From assembly GCA_018812525.1 (NCBI GenBank), contig JAHJDE010000038.1, positions 1 to 32,006 on the forward strand: 32,006 bases of DNA, written 5' to 3'. The position numbers and the translations under genes were made by a program. A model generated the notes under the pieces. That model ran no database searches, was not told where the DNA came from, and saw only the letters and a program-made list of their open reading frames with translations. Below are positions 14,809 to 22,802 of this stretch, one piece after another; within the stretch, counting starts at the first letter, position 1; each line of letters opens with the position of its first letter. This stretch comes from Gammaproteobacteria bacterium. GTDB lineage: Bacteria > Pseudomonadota > Gammaproteobacteria > Chromatiales > Chromatiaceae.

Positions 14809-17271
14809 ATGACCGATTCCGCCGTGCAGCAAACTGCCGCTATCACGAGCGAGCTGGAGGACAGTATTCGCAGACATTTGCGGCAGACGCTCTGCCGCAA
14901 TCCCGACCAGATTTCCCCGGACGATCTCTTTACTGCTGTCGCCCTCTCCTGCAGGAGCCGGTTTGCCGAGGGCATGATCGACACGGAGACCCGTTTCGAT
15001 CAGGCGGGTGCGAAGCGCCTCTATTACCTCTCCATGGAATTTCTCATGGGGCGATCCCTGGGCAACAACCTCATCAATCTGGGCATCTACCGCGAAATGG
15101 ACGACGCCCTTTCCCGCATGGGACATAGGCTCAGTGACGTGCTTGAGAGCGAATTTGATCCAGGGCTTGGCAATGGTGGATTGGGGAGATTGGCGGCCTG
15201 TTTTCTCGACTCCCTTGCTAGCCGCGACCTTCCGGGTTACGGCTATGGCATCCGCTACGACTTCGGCCTGTTCCGGCAGGAGTTCCGCGACGGCTTCCAA
15301 TATGAGCGGCCGGACCATTGGCTCAGCGATGCCTCCCCCTGGCTGATCGAGCGGCCGAGTGAATCGGTGATCGTACCCCTGTATGGCCATATCGAGCATG
15401 CCGAGGATCAGCAGGGCAACTATAACCCCATGTGGCTGGGGTGGGATATCTTGATCGGGGTCCCCTACGATTTACCCGTGGTGGGTTATGGCGGTGAGAC
15501 CGTGACCACCCTGCGCCTGTTCTCCGCCCGTGCGCCCGATGAATTCAACATGGCCATCTTCAATCAGGGCGACTATGTGCGGGCCGTGATGGAGCAGATC
15601 CAGTCGGAAACCGTGTCCAAGGTACTCTACCCTTCGGACGAGATCCCCGTGGGCAAGGAGCTGCGCCTGATTCAGGAATATTTCCTGGTGGCCTGCACCG
15701 TTCGCGACATCGTTCGCCGCTATGAGGCGAAATATAATGGCTTCGAGGGCTTCTCCAGCCAGGTCGCCATCCAGCTAAACGATACCCACCCCGCGCTGAC
15801 CGTGGCGGAACTCATGCGCCTACTGGTGGATGAACAGCAAATGGAGTGGGAGACCGCATGGCGCATCACCCAGGAGACCTGCGGCTACACCAACCACACC
15901 CTGCTGCCCGAAGCGCTGGAGGTATGGCCAGTCTCCCTCCTCGAACGGGTCTTGCCGCGCCACATGCAGCTCATCTTTGAGATCAATCAGCGTTTTCTGG
16001 GGGAAGTCAAGGCCCGCTGGCCCGGAGAGGATGCCCGTCTGGCCCGCATGTCGTTGATCGCCGAAGGGGGAGAGAAGCAGGTGCGCATGGCCAATCTGGC
16101 CATTGTCGGCAGCCATGCGGTCAACGGGGTGGCGGCGGTCCATTCCGAGCTGGTCAAGCATCAACTGGTGCCCGATTTCTATGAAATGTGGCCGGAGAAG
16201 TTCAGCAACAAAACCAACGGCGTGACCCAACGCCGCTGGATGTTATTGGCCAACCCCGGGCTCTCCGCGCTCATCACCGAGGCCCTTGGCGAGGGATGGG
16301 TCCGGGATCTCTCCCTGCTCCAGGGCCTGACAGAACTGGCTGAAGACAGTGCCTTTAACGACGCCTTCCGCCAGGTGAAGACAGACAATAAATCCCGTTT
16401 GGCCGGCCTGATCCGCAACACTACCCATATCCAGGTAGACCCGGGCACCCTGTTCGACGTGCAGGCGAAGCGCATCCATGAATACAAACGCCAACTGCTC
16501 ATGATCATGCAGGTGATCCATAGTTATCTGCGGGCGGTGGAGGACGGCCACCCCCCCAGGGCGCCAAGGACCTGCATCTTCGCCGGCAAGGCGGCGCCCG
16601 GCTATTTCATGGCCAAGCGCATCATCAAGCTGATCAACAGCGTTGCCGAGACGATCAACGCCGATCAGCGGCTGCAAGGCATGCTGCGCGTTGTCTTTAT
16701 CCCGGACTACAAGGTCTCGGTGGCGGAGCGCATCTTCCCCGGAGCCGACCTCTCCGAGCAGATCTCCACCGCCGGCACCGAGGCATCGGGCACAGGAAAC
16801 ATGAAATTTGCCATGAATGGCGCCCTGACCATCGGCACCCTGGATGGTGCAAATATTGAGATCAGCGAAGCCGTAGGGGCCGACAACATCTTCATCTTTG
16901 GCCTCAGCGTGGAGCAGGTCAAGGCGTTACGCGAACGGGGCTACGATCCCCGCGAACTCTACCAAGCCAGCGACTCGGTGCGGCGCGTGGTGGATGCCAT
17001 CGCATCCAACCGATTCTGTCCGCGAGATCCCGGGCTGTTTTCTCCCATCATCGACTCCCTGCTCGGGGCTGATCACTATCTCCTGCTGACCGATTTTGAC
17101 GACTATCTCTCGGCCCAGGCCAGGGTTGCGGAACTCTATCAATCACCACGGGATTGGGTGCGAAAGGCGATCCTCAATGTCGCAAACATGGGTCGATTCT
17201 CCAGCGACCGGACCATTGACGAGTATGCCGGGGAGATTTGGGGGCTTCGTTCATTAAGGCGTCGAGCCTGA
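14809..17271 (+). CDS. glgP: Glycogen/starch (maltodextrin) phosphorylase
   Basis: Cleaves alpha-1,4-glucan chains with phosphate to give glucose-1-phosphate; PLP-dependent, cytosolic, GT35 family. The start at 14809 (MTDSAVQQT) has GGAGG 8 bases upstream and yields 820 residues, the size of E. coli GlgP. The frame stays open upstream to 14680, but those 43 residues are not family sequence. Hallmarks include YLSMEFLMGRSLGNN, LGNGGLGRLAACFLDS, QLNDTHPAL, KFSNKTNGVTQRRW, the KRIHEYKRQLL segment, and SGTGNMKFAMNGALTIGTLDGANIEI with the PLP lysine at residue 666. No other glycogen gene (glgA, B, C, X) is present in the window, so it stands apart from a glg operon. The downstream gap holds repeats, then convergent metZ. 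Confidence 0.97.
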   Translation: MTDSAVQQTAAITSELEDSIRRHLRQTLCRNPDQISPDDLFTAVALSCRSRFAEGMIDTETRFDQAGAKRLYYLSMEFLMGRSLGNNLINLGIYREMDDALSRMGHRLSDVLESEFDPGLGNGGLGRLAACFLDSLASRDLPGYGYGIRYDFGLFRQEFRDGFQYERPDHWLSDASPWLIERPSESVIVPLYGHIEHAEDQQGNYNPMWLGWDILIGVPYDLPVVGYGGETVTTLRLFSARAPDEFNMAIFNQGDYVRAVMEQIQSETVSKVLYPSDEIPVGKELRLIQEYFLVACTVRDIVRRYEAKYNGFEGFSSQVAIQLNDTHPALTVAELMRLLVDEQQMEWETAWRITQETCGYTNHTLLPEALEVWPVSLLERVLPRHMQLIFEINQRFLGEVKARWPGEDARLARMSLIAEGGEKQVRMANLAIVGSHAVNGVAAVHSELVKHQLVPDFYEMWPEKFSNKTNGVTQRRWMLLANPGLSALITEALGEGWVRDLSLLQGLTELAEDSAFNDAFRQVKTDNKSRLAGLIRNTTHIQVDPGTLFDVQAKRIHEYKRQLLMIMQVIHSYLRAVEDGHPPRAPRTCIFAGKAAPGYFMAKRIIKLINSVAETINADQRLQGMLRVVFIPDYKVSVAERIFPGADLSEQISTAGTEASGTGNMKFAMNGALTIGTLDGANIEISEAVGADNIFIFGLSVEQVKALRERGYDPRELYQASDSVRRVVDAIASNRFCPRDPGLFSPIIDSLLGADHYLLLTDFDDYLSAQARVAELYQSPRDWVRKAILNVANMGRFSSDRTIDEYAGEIWGLRSLRRRA

Positions 17272-17298
17272 ATAACTTGAGCAATATTGCGCTCAAAT
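17271..17298. repeat. Fragment of repeat family E
   Basis: AATAACTTGAGCAATATTGC and the GCTCAAAT that follows match the left end of the element at 31811-31980 (AATAAGTTGGACAATATCGC, then GCTCAGAT) with few differences. It begins at the last base of the glgP stop codon and runs directly into repeat family A at 17299. This suggests that one repeat landed in another or that the two joined. Confidence 0.55.
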
Positions 17299-17390
17299 GA
17301 GGAACTTGCAAAATGGCCATCCTGGCCATTTTGCAAGACGAAAACGAAAAATGCGATTTTTCGTTTTTTTCATTTTCAATGGCTTAGGCC
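17299..17390. repeat. Repeat family A, copy 2 (right part missing)
   Basis: Begins with the full left end GAGGAACTTGCAAAATGGCC and contains hairpin 1 (CTTGCAAAATGGCC/GGCCATTTTGCAAG) and hairpin 2 (GAAAACGAAAAAT/ATTTTTCGTTTTT). It breaks off in the middle of hairpin 3 after GGCTTAGGCC. It lies between the convergent glgP and metZ genes, 21 bases from the metZ stop. Confidence 0.8.
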
Positions 17391-17411
17391 GAAGATCGGG
17401 GTCAAGGCACC

Positions 17412-18593
17412 CTACCCCAGTCCCCGCTCCAGGTCCCTGCGGATATCTGCGAAATCCTCCAGTCCGACGGAGATTCGAATCAGGCCCTCGCCGATGCCGG
17501 CACGTTCCTTTTCCTCCAGGCTCAGGCGGCCGTGGGTGGTGGTGGCAGGGTGGGTGATGGTGGACTTGGCATCGCCCAGATTGGCGGTGATAGAGAGCAG
17601 CCGGGTGGAATCTATGACCTGCCAGGCAGCCTCCCTGCCCCCCTTCACATCGAAGGAGAGGACGCCGCCCGCGCCAGACTGCTGGCGCCCGGCCAGTTCA
17701 TACTGGGCATGGGAGGTCAGGCTGGGGTGGTAAACCCGCTCGACCTGGGGGTGATTCTCCAGCCAGTCCGCCAGTCTGGCTGCACTTTCACAGTGGGCAC
17801 GCATGCGGATGGCGAGGGTCTCAAGCCCCTTGAGGAAGATCCAGGCATTGAAGGGGCTCAGGGTCGGCCCGCAGGTACGCAGGACACCGAATACCTCCTC
17901 GCCCACCAGTTTGGCGCCACCCACCACTGCGCCACCGATGCAGCGGCCTTGACCGTCCAGATACTTGGTGGCGGAGTGGACTACCAGATCCGCCCCCAGT
18001 TCCAACGGGCGTTGCAGCACCGGGGTGCAGAAACAGTTGTCCACCGCCAGCCAGGCGCCATGGTCATGGGCCAGTTCGGCCAGGCACCGGATGTCGGCCA
18101 CTTCGGTCAGGGGATTTGAAGGGGTCTCCAGAAACAGCAGCCTGGTATTGGGCCGGATGGCTGCCTCCCAGGCAGCGGCATCGGTCAGATCGACGAAGCT
18201 GGTCTCGACCCCGAAACGGGCCATGTATTTGGTGAATAGAATGACCGTGGTGCCGAAGATGCTGCGCGAGGCAAGGATGTGGTCACCCGACTTCAGCAGG
18301 CCCATGCACATCGAAAGGATGGCGGACATGCCGGAGGCCGTGGCCACGCAGGAGTCGCCGCCTTCCATGGCCGCCAGGCGCTCTTCGAAGGCGCGCACGG
18401 TGGGATTGGTGAAGCGGGAGTAGATGTTGCCGGGCATTGTACCGGCGAAGCGGGCCGCCGCCTCCGCCGCGTTGGCGAAGACGTAGCTGGAGGTGGGAAA
18501 GATCGCCTCGCTGTGCTCCCCCTCCCCGGTCCTGTGCTGGCCCACCCGGATGGCGCGGGTGGAGACGCCCCAGTCCAGCATTTCGTCGGTCAT
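17412..18593 (-). CDS. metZ: O-succinylhomoserine sulfhydrylase
   Basis: PLP-dependent Cys/Met metabolism enzyme that makes homocysteine directly from O-succinylhomoserine and sulfide. The PLP lysine is K210 in HSATKYLDGQGR; NIYSRFTNPT (56-65), ATASGMSAI (85-92) and ETPSNPL (156-162) are family motifs. MetZ rather than MetB is favoured by the 393-residue length, the overall pattern and the position after purF, where gammaproteobacterial metZ normally sits. CAGGAGC precedes the ATG at 18593. It is the last gene of the trpF-to-metZ run and is separated from purF by a 120-base gap holding a short tandem repeat. Confidence 0.93.
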   Translation of the reverse strand: MTDEMLDWGVSTRAIRVGQHRTGEGEHSEAIFPTSSYVFANAAEAAARFAGTMPGNIYSRFTNPTVRAFEERLAAMEGGDSCVATASGMSAILSMCMGLLKSGDHILASRSIFGTTVILFTKYMARFGVETSFVDLTDAAAWEAAIRPNTRLLFLETPSNPLTEVADIRCLAELAHDHGAWLAVDNCFCTPVLQRPLELGADLVVHSATKYLDGQGRCIGGAVVGGAKLVGEEVFGVLRTCGPTLSPFNAWIFLKGLETLAIRMRAHCESAARLADWLENHPQVERVYHPSLTSHAQYELAGRQQSGAGGVLSFDVKGGREAAWQVIDSTRLLSITANLGDAKSTITHPATTTHGRLSLEEKERAGIGEGLIRISVGLEDFADIRRDLERGLG

Positions 18594-18640
18594 GGCTTGC
18601 TCCTGTTGTTTCCGTGAAAATACAGCGCGCGGTGCGAAGC

Positions 18641-18687
18641 AGGGGCGGGTTTGAACCCCGCCCGTACATTTGAACCCCGCCCCTACA
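18641..18687. repeat. Repeat family G: 19-base tandem pair
   Basis: TTTGAACCCCGCCCGTACA (18650-18668) is followed directly by TTTGAACCCCGCCCCTACA (18669-18687), one mismatch apart. The preceding GGGGCGGG (18642-18649) can pair with either copy, so two alternative hairpins are possible. It lies between purF and metZ. Confidence 0.7.
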
Positions 18688-18713
18688 GCGGTTCAGAACG
18701 CACTCCGCATTAC

Positions 18714-20228
18714 TCAACCTTGATTATAAAGACCGATCACCGTCGCAGAGCTGTTCTCGCGGGCCGTCTTGGCGCCGTCGTTGCGGTTCGCCTCCAGGAT
18801 GCCCAGATAGTCGGCGGTCACATCGCCGGTGACATAATCCCCGTTGAATACCGAGCAATCGAAACGGTCGACCCGGGTCTTTCCCTTTTTCTGGCAGGCC
18901 TGGATCAGGTCGTCCAGATCCTGATAGATCATCCGGTCGGCACCGATGATCCGGCAGACCTCTTCATCGGTGCGGCCATAGGCCACCAGTTCGGTCGCAG
19001 CCGGCATGTCGATGCCGTAGACATTGGGGAAACGGACCGGAGGCGCCGCCGAGGCGAAGAAGACCTTACGGGCGCCGGCATCACGCGCCATCTGCACGAT
19101 CTGCTGGGAGGTGGTGCCGCGCACGATGGAATCATCCACCAGCAGGACGTTCTTGCCCTTGAACTCCATGCCGATGGCATTAAGCTTCTGCCGCACCGAT
19201 TTTTTGCGCACCTTCTGCCCCGGCATGATGAAGGTGCGACCAATGTACCGATTCTTGATGAAGCCTTCCGTGTAACGGATGCCCAGGGTATTGGCCAGGG
19301 TCAGGGCAGCGGTGCGGCTGGTGTCGGGGATGGGGATGACCACGTCGATGTCGTGCTTGCCCCACTCCCGCTCGATCTTGAGCGCCAGCTTCTTGCCCAT
19401 TCGCGAACGGGCCTTATGCACGAAAATCTCATCAATGATGGAGTCGGGCCGAGCGAAATAGACAAACTCGAAGAGACAGGGCGAGCGCACTGTCTCCTCG
19501 GCGCAGACGCGGCTGTGCAAGCGGCCATCCCGGTCGATGTAAACGACCTCGCCGGGGAGGATGTCCCGGACCAGTTCGAAGCCGAGGGTATTCAGGGCCA
19601 CGCTCTCGGAGGCGATCATGTACTCGGTCCCCTGGTCACTTTCCCGCCGGCCGAAGACGATCGGCCTGATGCCGTGGGGGTCGCGGAAACCCAGTACGCC
19701 GTGGCCGGGAATCATGGCCACCGCAGCAAAGCCACCGCGGCAGCGACGGTAGACCCCGCGCATGGCGTCAAAGATGTCGTTCTCATCCACGCTCAGCTTG
19801 GCCCGCTGCTGGAGTTCATGGGCGAAGACATTGAGCAGGATCTCGGAATCGGAGTCGGTATTGATGTGGCGAAGGTCCTCCCGGAAGAGGTCTTCCTTCA
19901 ACTGCTCGGCGTTGGTCAGGTTGCCATTGTGGGCCAGGGTGATGCCGAACGGGGAATTGACGTAAAAAGGCTGGGCCTCGGCCGAGGAGGAACAACCGGC
20001 GGTCGGGTAACGCACATGGCCTATACCCATGTTGCCCCGCAGGTCGAGCATGTGGTGAGTATTGAAGACATCGCGCGCCAGGCCGTTGTCTTTGCGCAGG
20101 TGCAGCCGATTACCCTCGCAGGTCACGATACCGGCGGCATCCTGACCCCGATGCTGCAACACCAGCAGGGCGTCGTAGAGAGACTGATTGACGGGGGAAC
20201 GTCCCAGCATACCAACAATGCCGCACAT
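18714..20228 (-). CDS. purF: Amidophosphoribosyltransferase (glutamine PRPP amidotransferase)
   Basis: First committed enzyme of purine synthesis, converting PRPP and glutamine to phosphoribosylamine. The N-terminal glutaminase nucleophile Cys2 is exposed after Met removal (MCGIVGMLG). HRGQDAAG (26-33) and THNGNLTN-like AHNGNLTN (99-106) form the glutamine site, and the PRPP loop is [13 protein letters not shown] (about 361-373). The 504 residues match the family. No propeptide is present, so it belongs to the E. coli-like class without N-terminal processing. The ATG lies 6 bases after the cvpA stop; cvpA-purF is a widespread operon pair. Confidence 0.97.
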   Translation of the reverse strand: MCGIVGMLGRSPVNQSLYDALLVLQHRGQDAAGIVTCEGNRLHLRKDNGLARDVFNTHHMLDLRGNMGIGHVRYPTAGCSSSAEAQPFYVNSPFGITLAHNGNLTNAEQLKEDLFREDLRHINTDSDSEILLNVFAHELQQRAKLSVDENDIFDAMRGVYRRCRGGFAAVAMIPGHGVLGFRDPHGIRPIVFGRRESDQGTEYMIASESVALNTLGFELVRDILPGEVVYIDRDGRLHSRVCAEETVRSPCLFEFVYFARPDSIIDEIFVHKARSRMGKKLALKIEREWGKHDIDVVIPIPDTSRTAALTLANTLGIRYTEGFIKNRYIGRTFIMPGQKVRKKSVRQKLNAIGMEFKGKNVLLVDDSIVRGTTSQQIVQMARDAGARKVFFASAAPPVRFPNVYGIDMPAATELVAYGRTDEEVCRIIGADRMIYQDLDDLIQACQKKGKTRVDRFDCSVFNGDYVTGDVTADYLGILEANRNDGAKTARENSSATVIGLYNQG

Positions 20229-20234
20229 ATCAGC

Positions 20235-20780
20235 CTAGCCTCCCGCAGGTTTCTGATTGCCGATAGTGGGTGCCGGCGGCTCGGCGCCGAATTGCACCCG
20301 CTGGGCAAGGTCGTCGGGGAGCAAGCTCCGCAGCCACTCGGCGACACCATTGAATTCGCCGATCAGCCTTGACTCGTGCCACCAGGGATCGTTGGGAAAT
20401 GGCGTCAGACCCGCCAGCATGATGAGCGCCGCGACCAGCAGCACACCGCGCGCGGAACCGAACAACATGCCGATGACCCGGTCGGTGCCGCTGAGGCCGG
20501 TGGCGTCGATGAGTTGGGCGATGAGAAAGGTCAGGAGCCCCCCCAGGATCAGCACCACAAGGAAGATGATGGCAAAGGCCGCTCCCATGCGCAGGGAAGG
20601 GACCTTGATCCACTGAGTCAGATGCTCGGAGAATTCGCGGAAGAACATCTGGGCGATCCAGAAGGCGATCACCCAGAAGGCGAGCGATAGGGCCTCCCGG
20701 ACGAATCCCCTGACGAGGCTGATCAGGGTCGAAACAAGGATGATCCCGATGATGACATAGTCAGGCCAGGTCAGTGTCAT
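20235..20780 (-). CDS. cvpA: CvpA family membrane protein
   Basis: A small inner-membrane protein first linked to colicin V export, later to envelope stress and bile resistance; the molecular role is not settled. At 181 residues it has four hydrophobic helices at about 7-24, 30-48, 65-90 and 103-127. The family signature follows the first helix (WPDYVIIGIILVSTLISLVRGFVREALSL). The tail is soluble and ends PPAPTIGNQKPAGG. A GGGGG run sits 5 bases before the ATG at 20780. Upstream lies a 171-base gap with a family A hairpin at 20890-20934. Confidence 0.93.
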   Translation of the reverse strand: MTLTWPDYVIIGIILVSTLISLVRGFVREALSLAFWVIAFWIAQMFFREFSEHLTQWIKVPSLRMGAAFAIIFLVVLILGGLLTFLIAQLIDATGLSGTDRVIGMLFGSARGVLLVAALIMLAGLTPFPNDPWWHESRLIGEFNGVAEWLRSLLPDDLAQRVQFGAEPPAPTIGNQKPAGG

Positions 20781-20889
20781 GATGCCCCCTTGCGGGATGA
20801 TGGGTTGGCGAAGGGGGGATTATCCTGAATTCCTCGATCCATTTCACGTAAAGGCGCAAAGACGCAGAGGAAACAATGGGATATCCCGA

Positions 20890-20934
20890 GAGGAACTTGC
20901 AAAATGGCCTTCCTGACCATTTTGCAAGTTCCTC
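20890..20934. repeat. Repeat family A, copy 3 (single closed hairpin)
   Basis: GAGGAACTTGCAAAATGG (20890-20907) pairs with CCATTTTGCAAGTTCCTC (20917-20934), a perfect 18-base-pair stem with a 9-base loop. It equals the left end of the long copies plus a matching right end, so it may be the minimal unit from which the long form was built, or a deletion of it. It lies between the dedD-side hypothetical gene and cvpA. Confidence 0.85.
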
Positions 20935-20951
20935 AAAGTAAGGGGACGAAG

Positions 20952-21905
20952 CTACCGCTTGTTATCGGCCTTGATGCCGATATCCGATATGACCTTGCCC
21001 GGCTCATCCCGCTGTTCGGTCTTTTCCATCCTTAGGTCCGTAACCGGCTCGGGCGCCTTCTTGCCGCCCAGGCCCAGCCAGCCCCCCATCCTGCCGAGGA
21101 TGGAGGGGGATTTCTTCTCACCGCTTTCCGCCGCGGTCGTAGCCGATGCCTGAGCCGGTTGATCGACCCCCATGGGGGGATCGTCCATCACCCCGATATC
21201 CGGCGCGATCTCCTTGGCGGCGGCTTGCGGCTTGGCTGACTCCGAGGTGGCCTCGGTCGGGGGGCTGGATGCCACCTCGCCGGACGATGCCTTGTCGACG
21301 CCCGCCGCCGGCTGTTCCTGGACCCTGTCCGGCTCGGCCTTCTTCTCGCCACCGAATCCCAGCCAGTTCCTGAACCTGCCGACACGGGAAGGCCGCTGTT
21401 CCTGTTGGGCCTCGGCCTTATCCGCCCCCTCGGGCGGCGTGGCGGCCGCCTCCACCCTGGCCGCCACATCATCCGGGGCATTGTCTTTCTGTACGCCTGG
21501 CGCCTCGGAACCGATTTTCTCCGGCTCCATCGCGCCTGGCTCATCGATGGGGGTAATGGCGGGACCCTTTCTGCCGGCGCTTGCCTCGGATTGCTGGCCA
21601 TCCGCCTGGGCCGCGTCCCCTGCGGGGGTTGCTGTCCCTTCGCCCCCGGCCGGGACAGTGGCGGAGGTCTGCTCGCCCGCCGGCCTCTGATTATTGACAT
21701 GTTCCACCGGTTGCGGCGGCTGGCCGGGGCCACTCCAACTACAGTCCCAGCCCCCGCTCTCCCCCGAGCGGCACTCCCAGACACCCTGGGACTGGTCGGC
21801 CACCGCCGGGGCTATGGCACCAAGACAGGCCAGCAGAGAGAGTACAGACAGCGTGACTACTGCCGGGCGAGGCATATTCATCAGTGACAGGGATATTCGG
21901 GTCAT
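20952..21905 (-). CDS. Exported Pro/Ala/Glu-rich hypothetical protein with a duplicated WLGxGG motif
   Basis: I do not recognise this 317-residue protein. It has a signal peptide (cleavage after AIAPAVA, or a weak LLAC lipobox at C27), then a small Cys-pair segment VWECRSGESGGWDCSW (C45, C55), then long low-complexity Ala/Pro/Glu linkers. Two short related segments stand out: VGRFRNWLGFGGEKKAEP (about 175-192) and LGRMGGWLGLGGKKAPEP (about 270-287). Two DIGxxxD pieces follow each block (236-242 and 308-314). It sits in the dedD-cvpA interval, where E. coli has no gene. The frame is open to 22088, but that part is family A repeat; starts at 21938, 21905, 21881 and 21875 are all possible and none has a strong Shine-Dalgarno. 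I chose 21905. Confidence 0.65.
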   Translation of the reverse strand: MTRISLSLMNMPRPAVVTLSVLSLLACLGAIAPAVADQSQGVWECRSGESGGWDCSWSGPGQPPQPVEHVNNQRPAGEQTSATVPAGGEGTATPAGDAAQADGQQSEASAGRKGPAITPIDEPGAMEPEKIGSEAPGVQKDNAPDDVAARVEAAATPPEGADKAEAQQEQRPSRVGRFRNWLGFGGEKKAEPDRVQEQPAAGVDKASSGEVASSPPTEATSESAKPQAAAKEIAPDIGVMDDPPMGVDQPAQASATTAAESGEKKSPSILGRMGGWLGLGGKKAPEPVTDLRMEKTEQRDEPGKVISDIGIKADNKR

Positions 21906-21943
21906 GGGTGACTGGGGTTTACCGAAAAATAGGGACATCTTCA

Positions 21944-22095
21944 GAGGAACTTGCAAAATGGCCATCCTGGCCATTTTGCAAGGCGAAAACGAAAAATACG
22001 ATTTTTCGTTTTCTTCATTTTCAATGGCTTGGGCCATTGAAAATGGCGGTTCATCCCTGAACCGCAAGAGGTTCTTGCAGTATTGCAAGAACCTC
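21944..22095. repeat. Repeat family A, copy 4 (complete, 152 bases)
   Basis: The reference copy: five successive hairpins between ends GAGGAACTTGCAAAA (left) and TTTTGCAAGAACCTC-like sequence (right), which are inverted matches. TTCA occurs on both sides (21940-21943 and 22096-22099), a possible 4-base target duplication that here includes the dedD stop codon. It separates dedD from the next gene and may attenuate or stabilise the transcript. Confidence 0.85.
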
Positions 22096-22096
22096 T

Positions 22097-22774
22097 TCAG
22101 GGAAATCTGACGATACGGGGCGCCAACCCCTTTCCGGCCATATCCTCGCGCACCAGCGCCAGGATCTTTTCCGCGCGCACCTTATCGGTCACGGGACCAA
22201 TCCTGACCCTATGCCAGGTACGGCCGGCGACAACGGCCTCCACGGAAAAGGCGGAGTATTTCATGCCACGGAGTTCCTGCACCAGGGTATCCGCCTTTTC
22301 CCGGTCGGGGAAGCTGGCCACCTGGATGGCCCAGGCACTGAGCCCGTCAGGGCTGGGGCTATCGACCCTGGCCGCCTCCTTCGCATCAACCGGCTCCTGC
22401 TCCACCTTGCCGGGCTGCGCCTGGGCCGGGGAAGGAGCGGGCTGAGCGCCCTGGTCCACAGGGGCAGAGGCCGGGGGTGGCGGCGCGACGGGGAGATCCT
22501 TGACGATGGGGGCGTTAAAGGCATTGTCGATCGCATTGGGGCTGGCCGGTGCGGAAGGCGGCGGCACAGCATCCTTCGGCGCTGGCGCCTCGCTCGGCAG
22601 GGGCAGTACCTTGGCGTCAAAATCCTTGCCCGCGTAAGGGCTATCCGGCACGACTTTATGGGCAAAGTCCCTTTCCAGGGGAGACTGGGTCTCCAGCAGC
22701 ATGGGGAGAAAGATGACCATCAAGGATGCCAATACGGCCGCCCCGACAAGTCGTTTTTTTAACTGTTCGTCCAT
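22097..22774 (-). CDS. dedD: SPOR-domain protein, DedD-like
   Basis: A 225-residue inner-membrane protein with one N-terminal membrane helix (about 9-26) preceded by MDEQLKKRLVG, a DedD-type start. A long periplasmic Pro/Ala-rich linker follows, then a C-terminal SPOR domain (about 146-222, WAIQVASFPDREKADTLVQELR...VRIGPVTDKVRAEKIL). SPOR domains bind denuded peptidoglycan glycan at the division septum; DedD is a non-essential divisome protein. Gene order folC-dedD-(extra gene)-cvpA-purF matches the gammaproteobacterial standard except for the extra gene. The ATG lies 28 bases after the folC stop. The stop codon abuts the family A repeat. Confidence 0.9.
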   Translation of the reverse strand: MDEQLKKRLVGAAVLASLMVIFLPMLLETQSPLERDFAHKVVPDSPYAGKDFDAKVLPLPSEAPAPKDAVPPPSAPASPNAIDNAFNAPIVKDLPVAPPPPASAPVDQGAQPAPSPAQAQPGKVEQEPVDAKEAARVDSPSPDGLSAWAIQVASFPDREKADTLVQELRGMKYSAFSVEAVVAGRTWHRVRIGPVTDKVRAEKILALVREDMAGKGLAPRIVRFP

Positions 22775-22802
22775 TCCCCTCTCCGGTCTTGATCCGGCTA
22801 TT

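Noticed and set aside
18651-20372. A 573-codon plus-strand open frame
   Set aside because: It lies antisense to purF and cvpA, whose products are unambiguous; high GC gives long open antisense frames. The translation shows no family motif.
21906-22088. N-terminal extension of the dedD-side hypothetical protein through the family A repeat
   Set aside because: Most of it is repeat DNA, and it would bury the signal peptide about 60 residues from the N-terminus.
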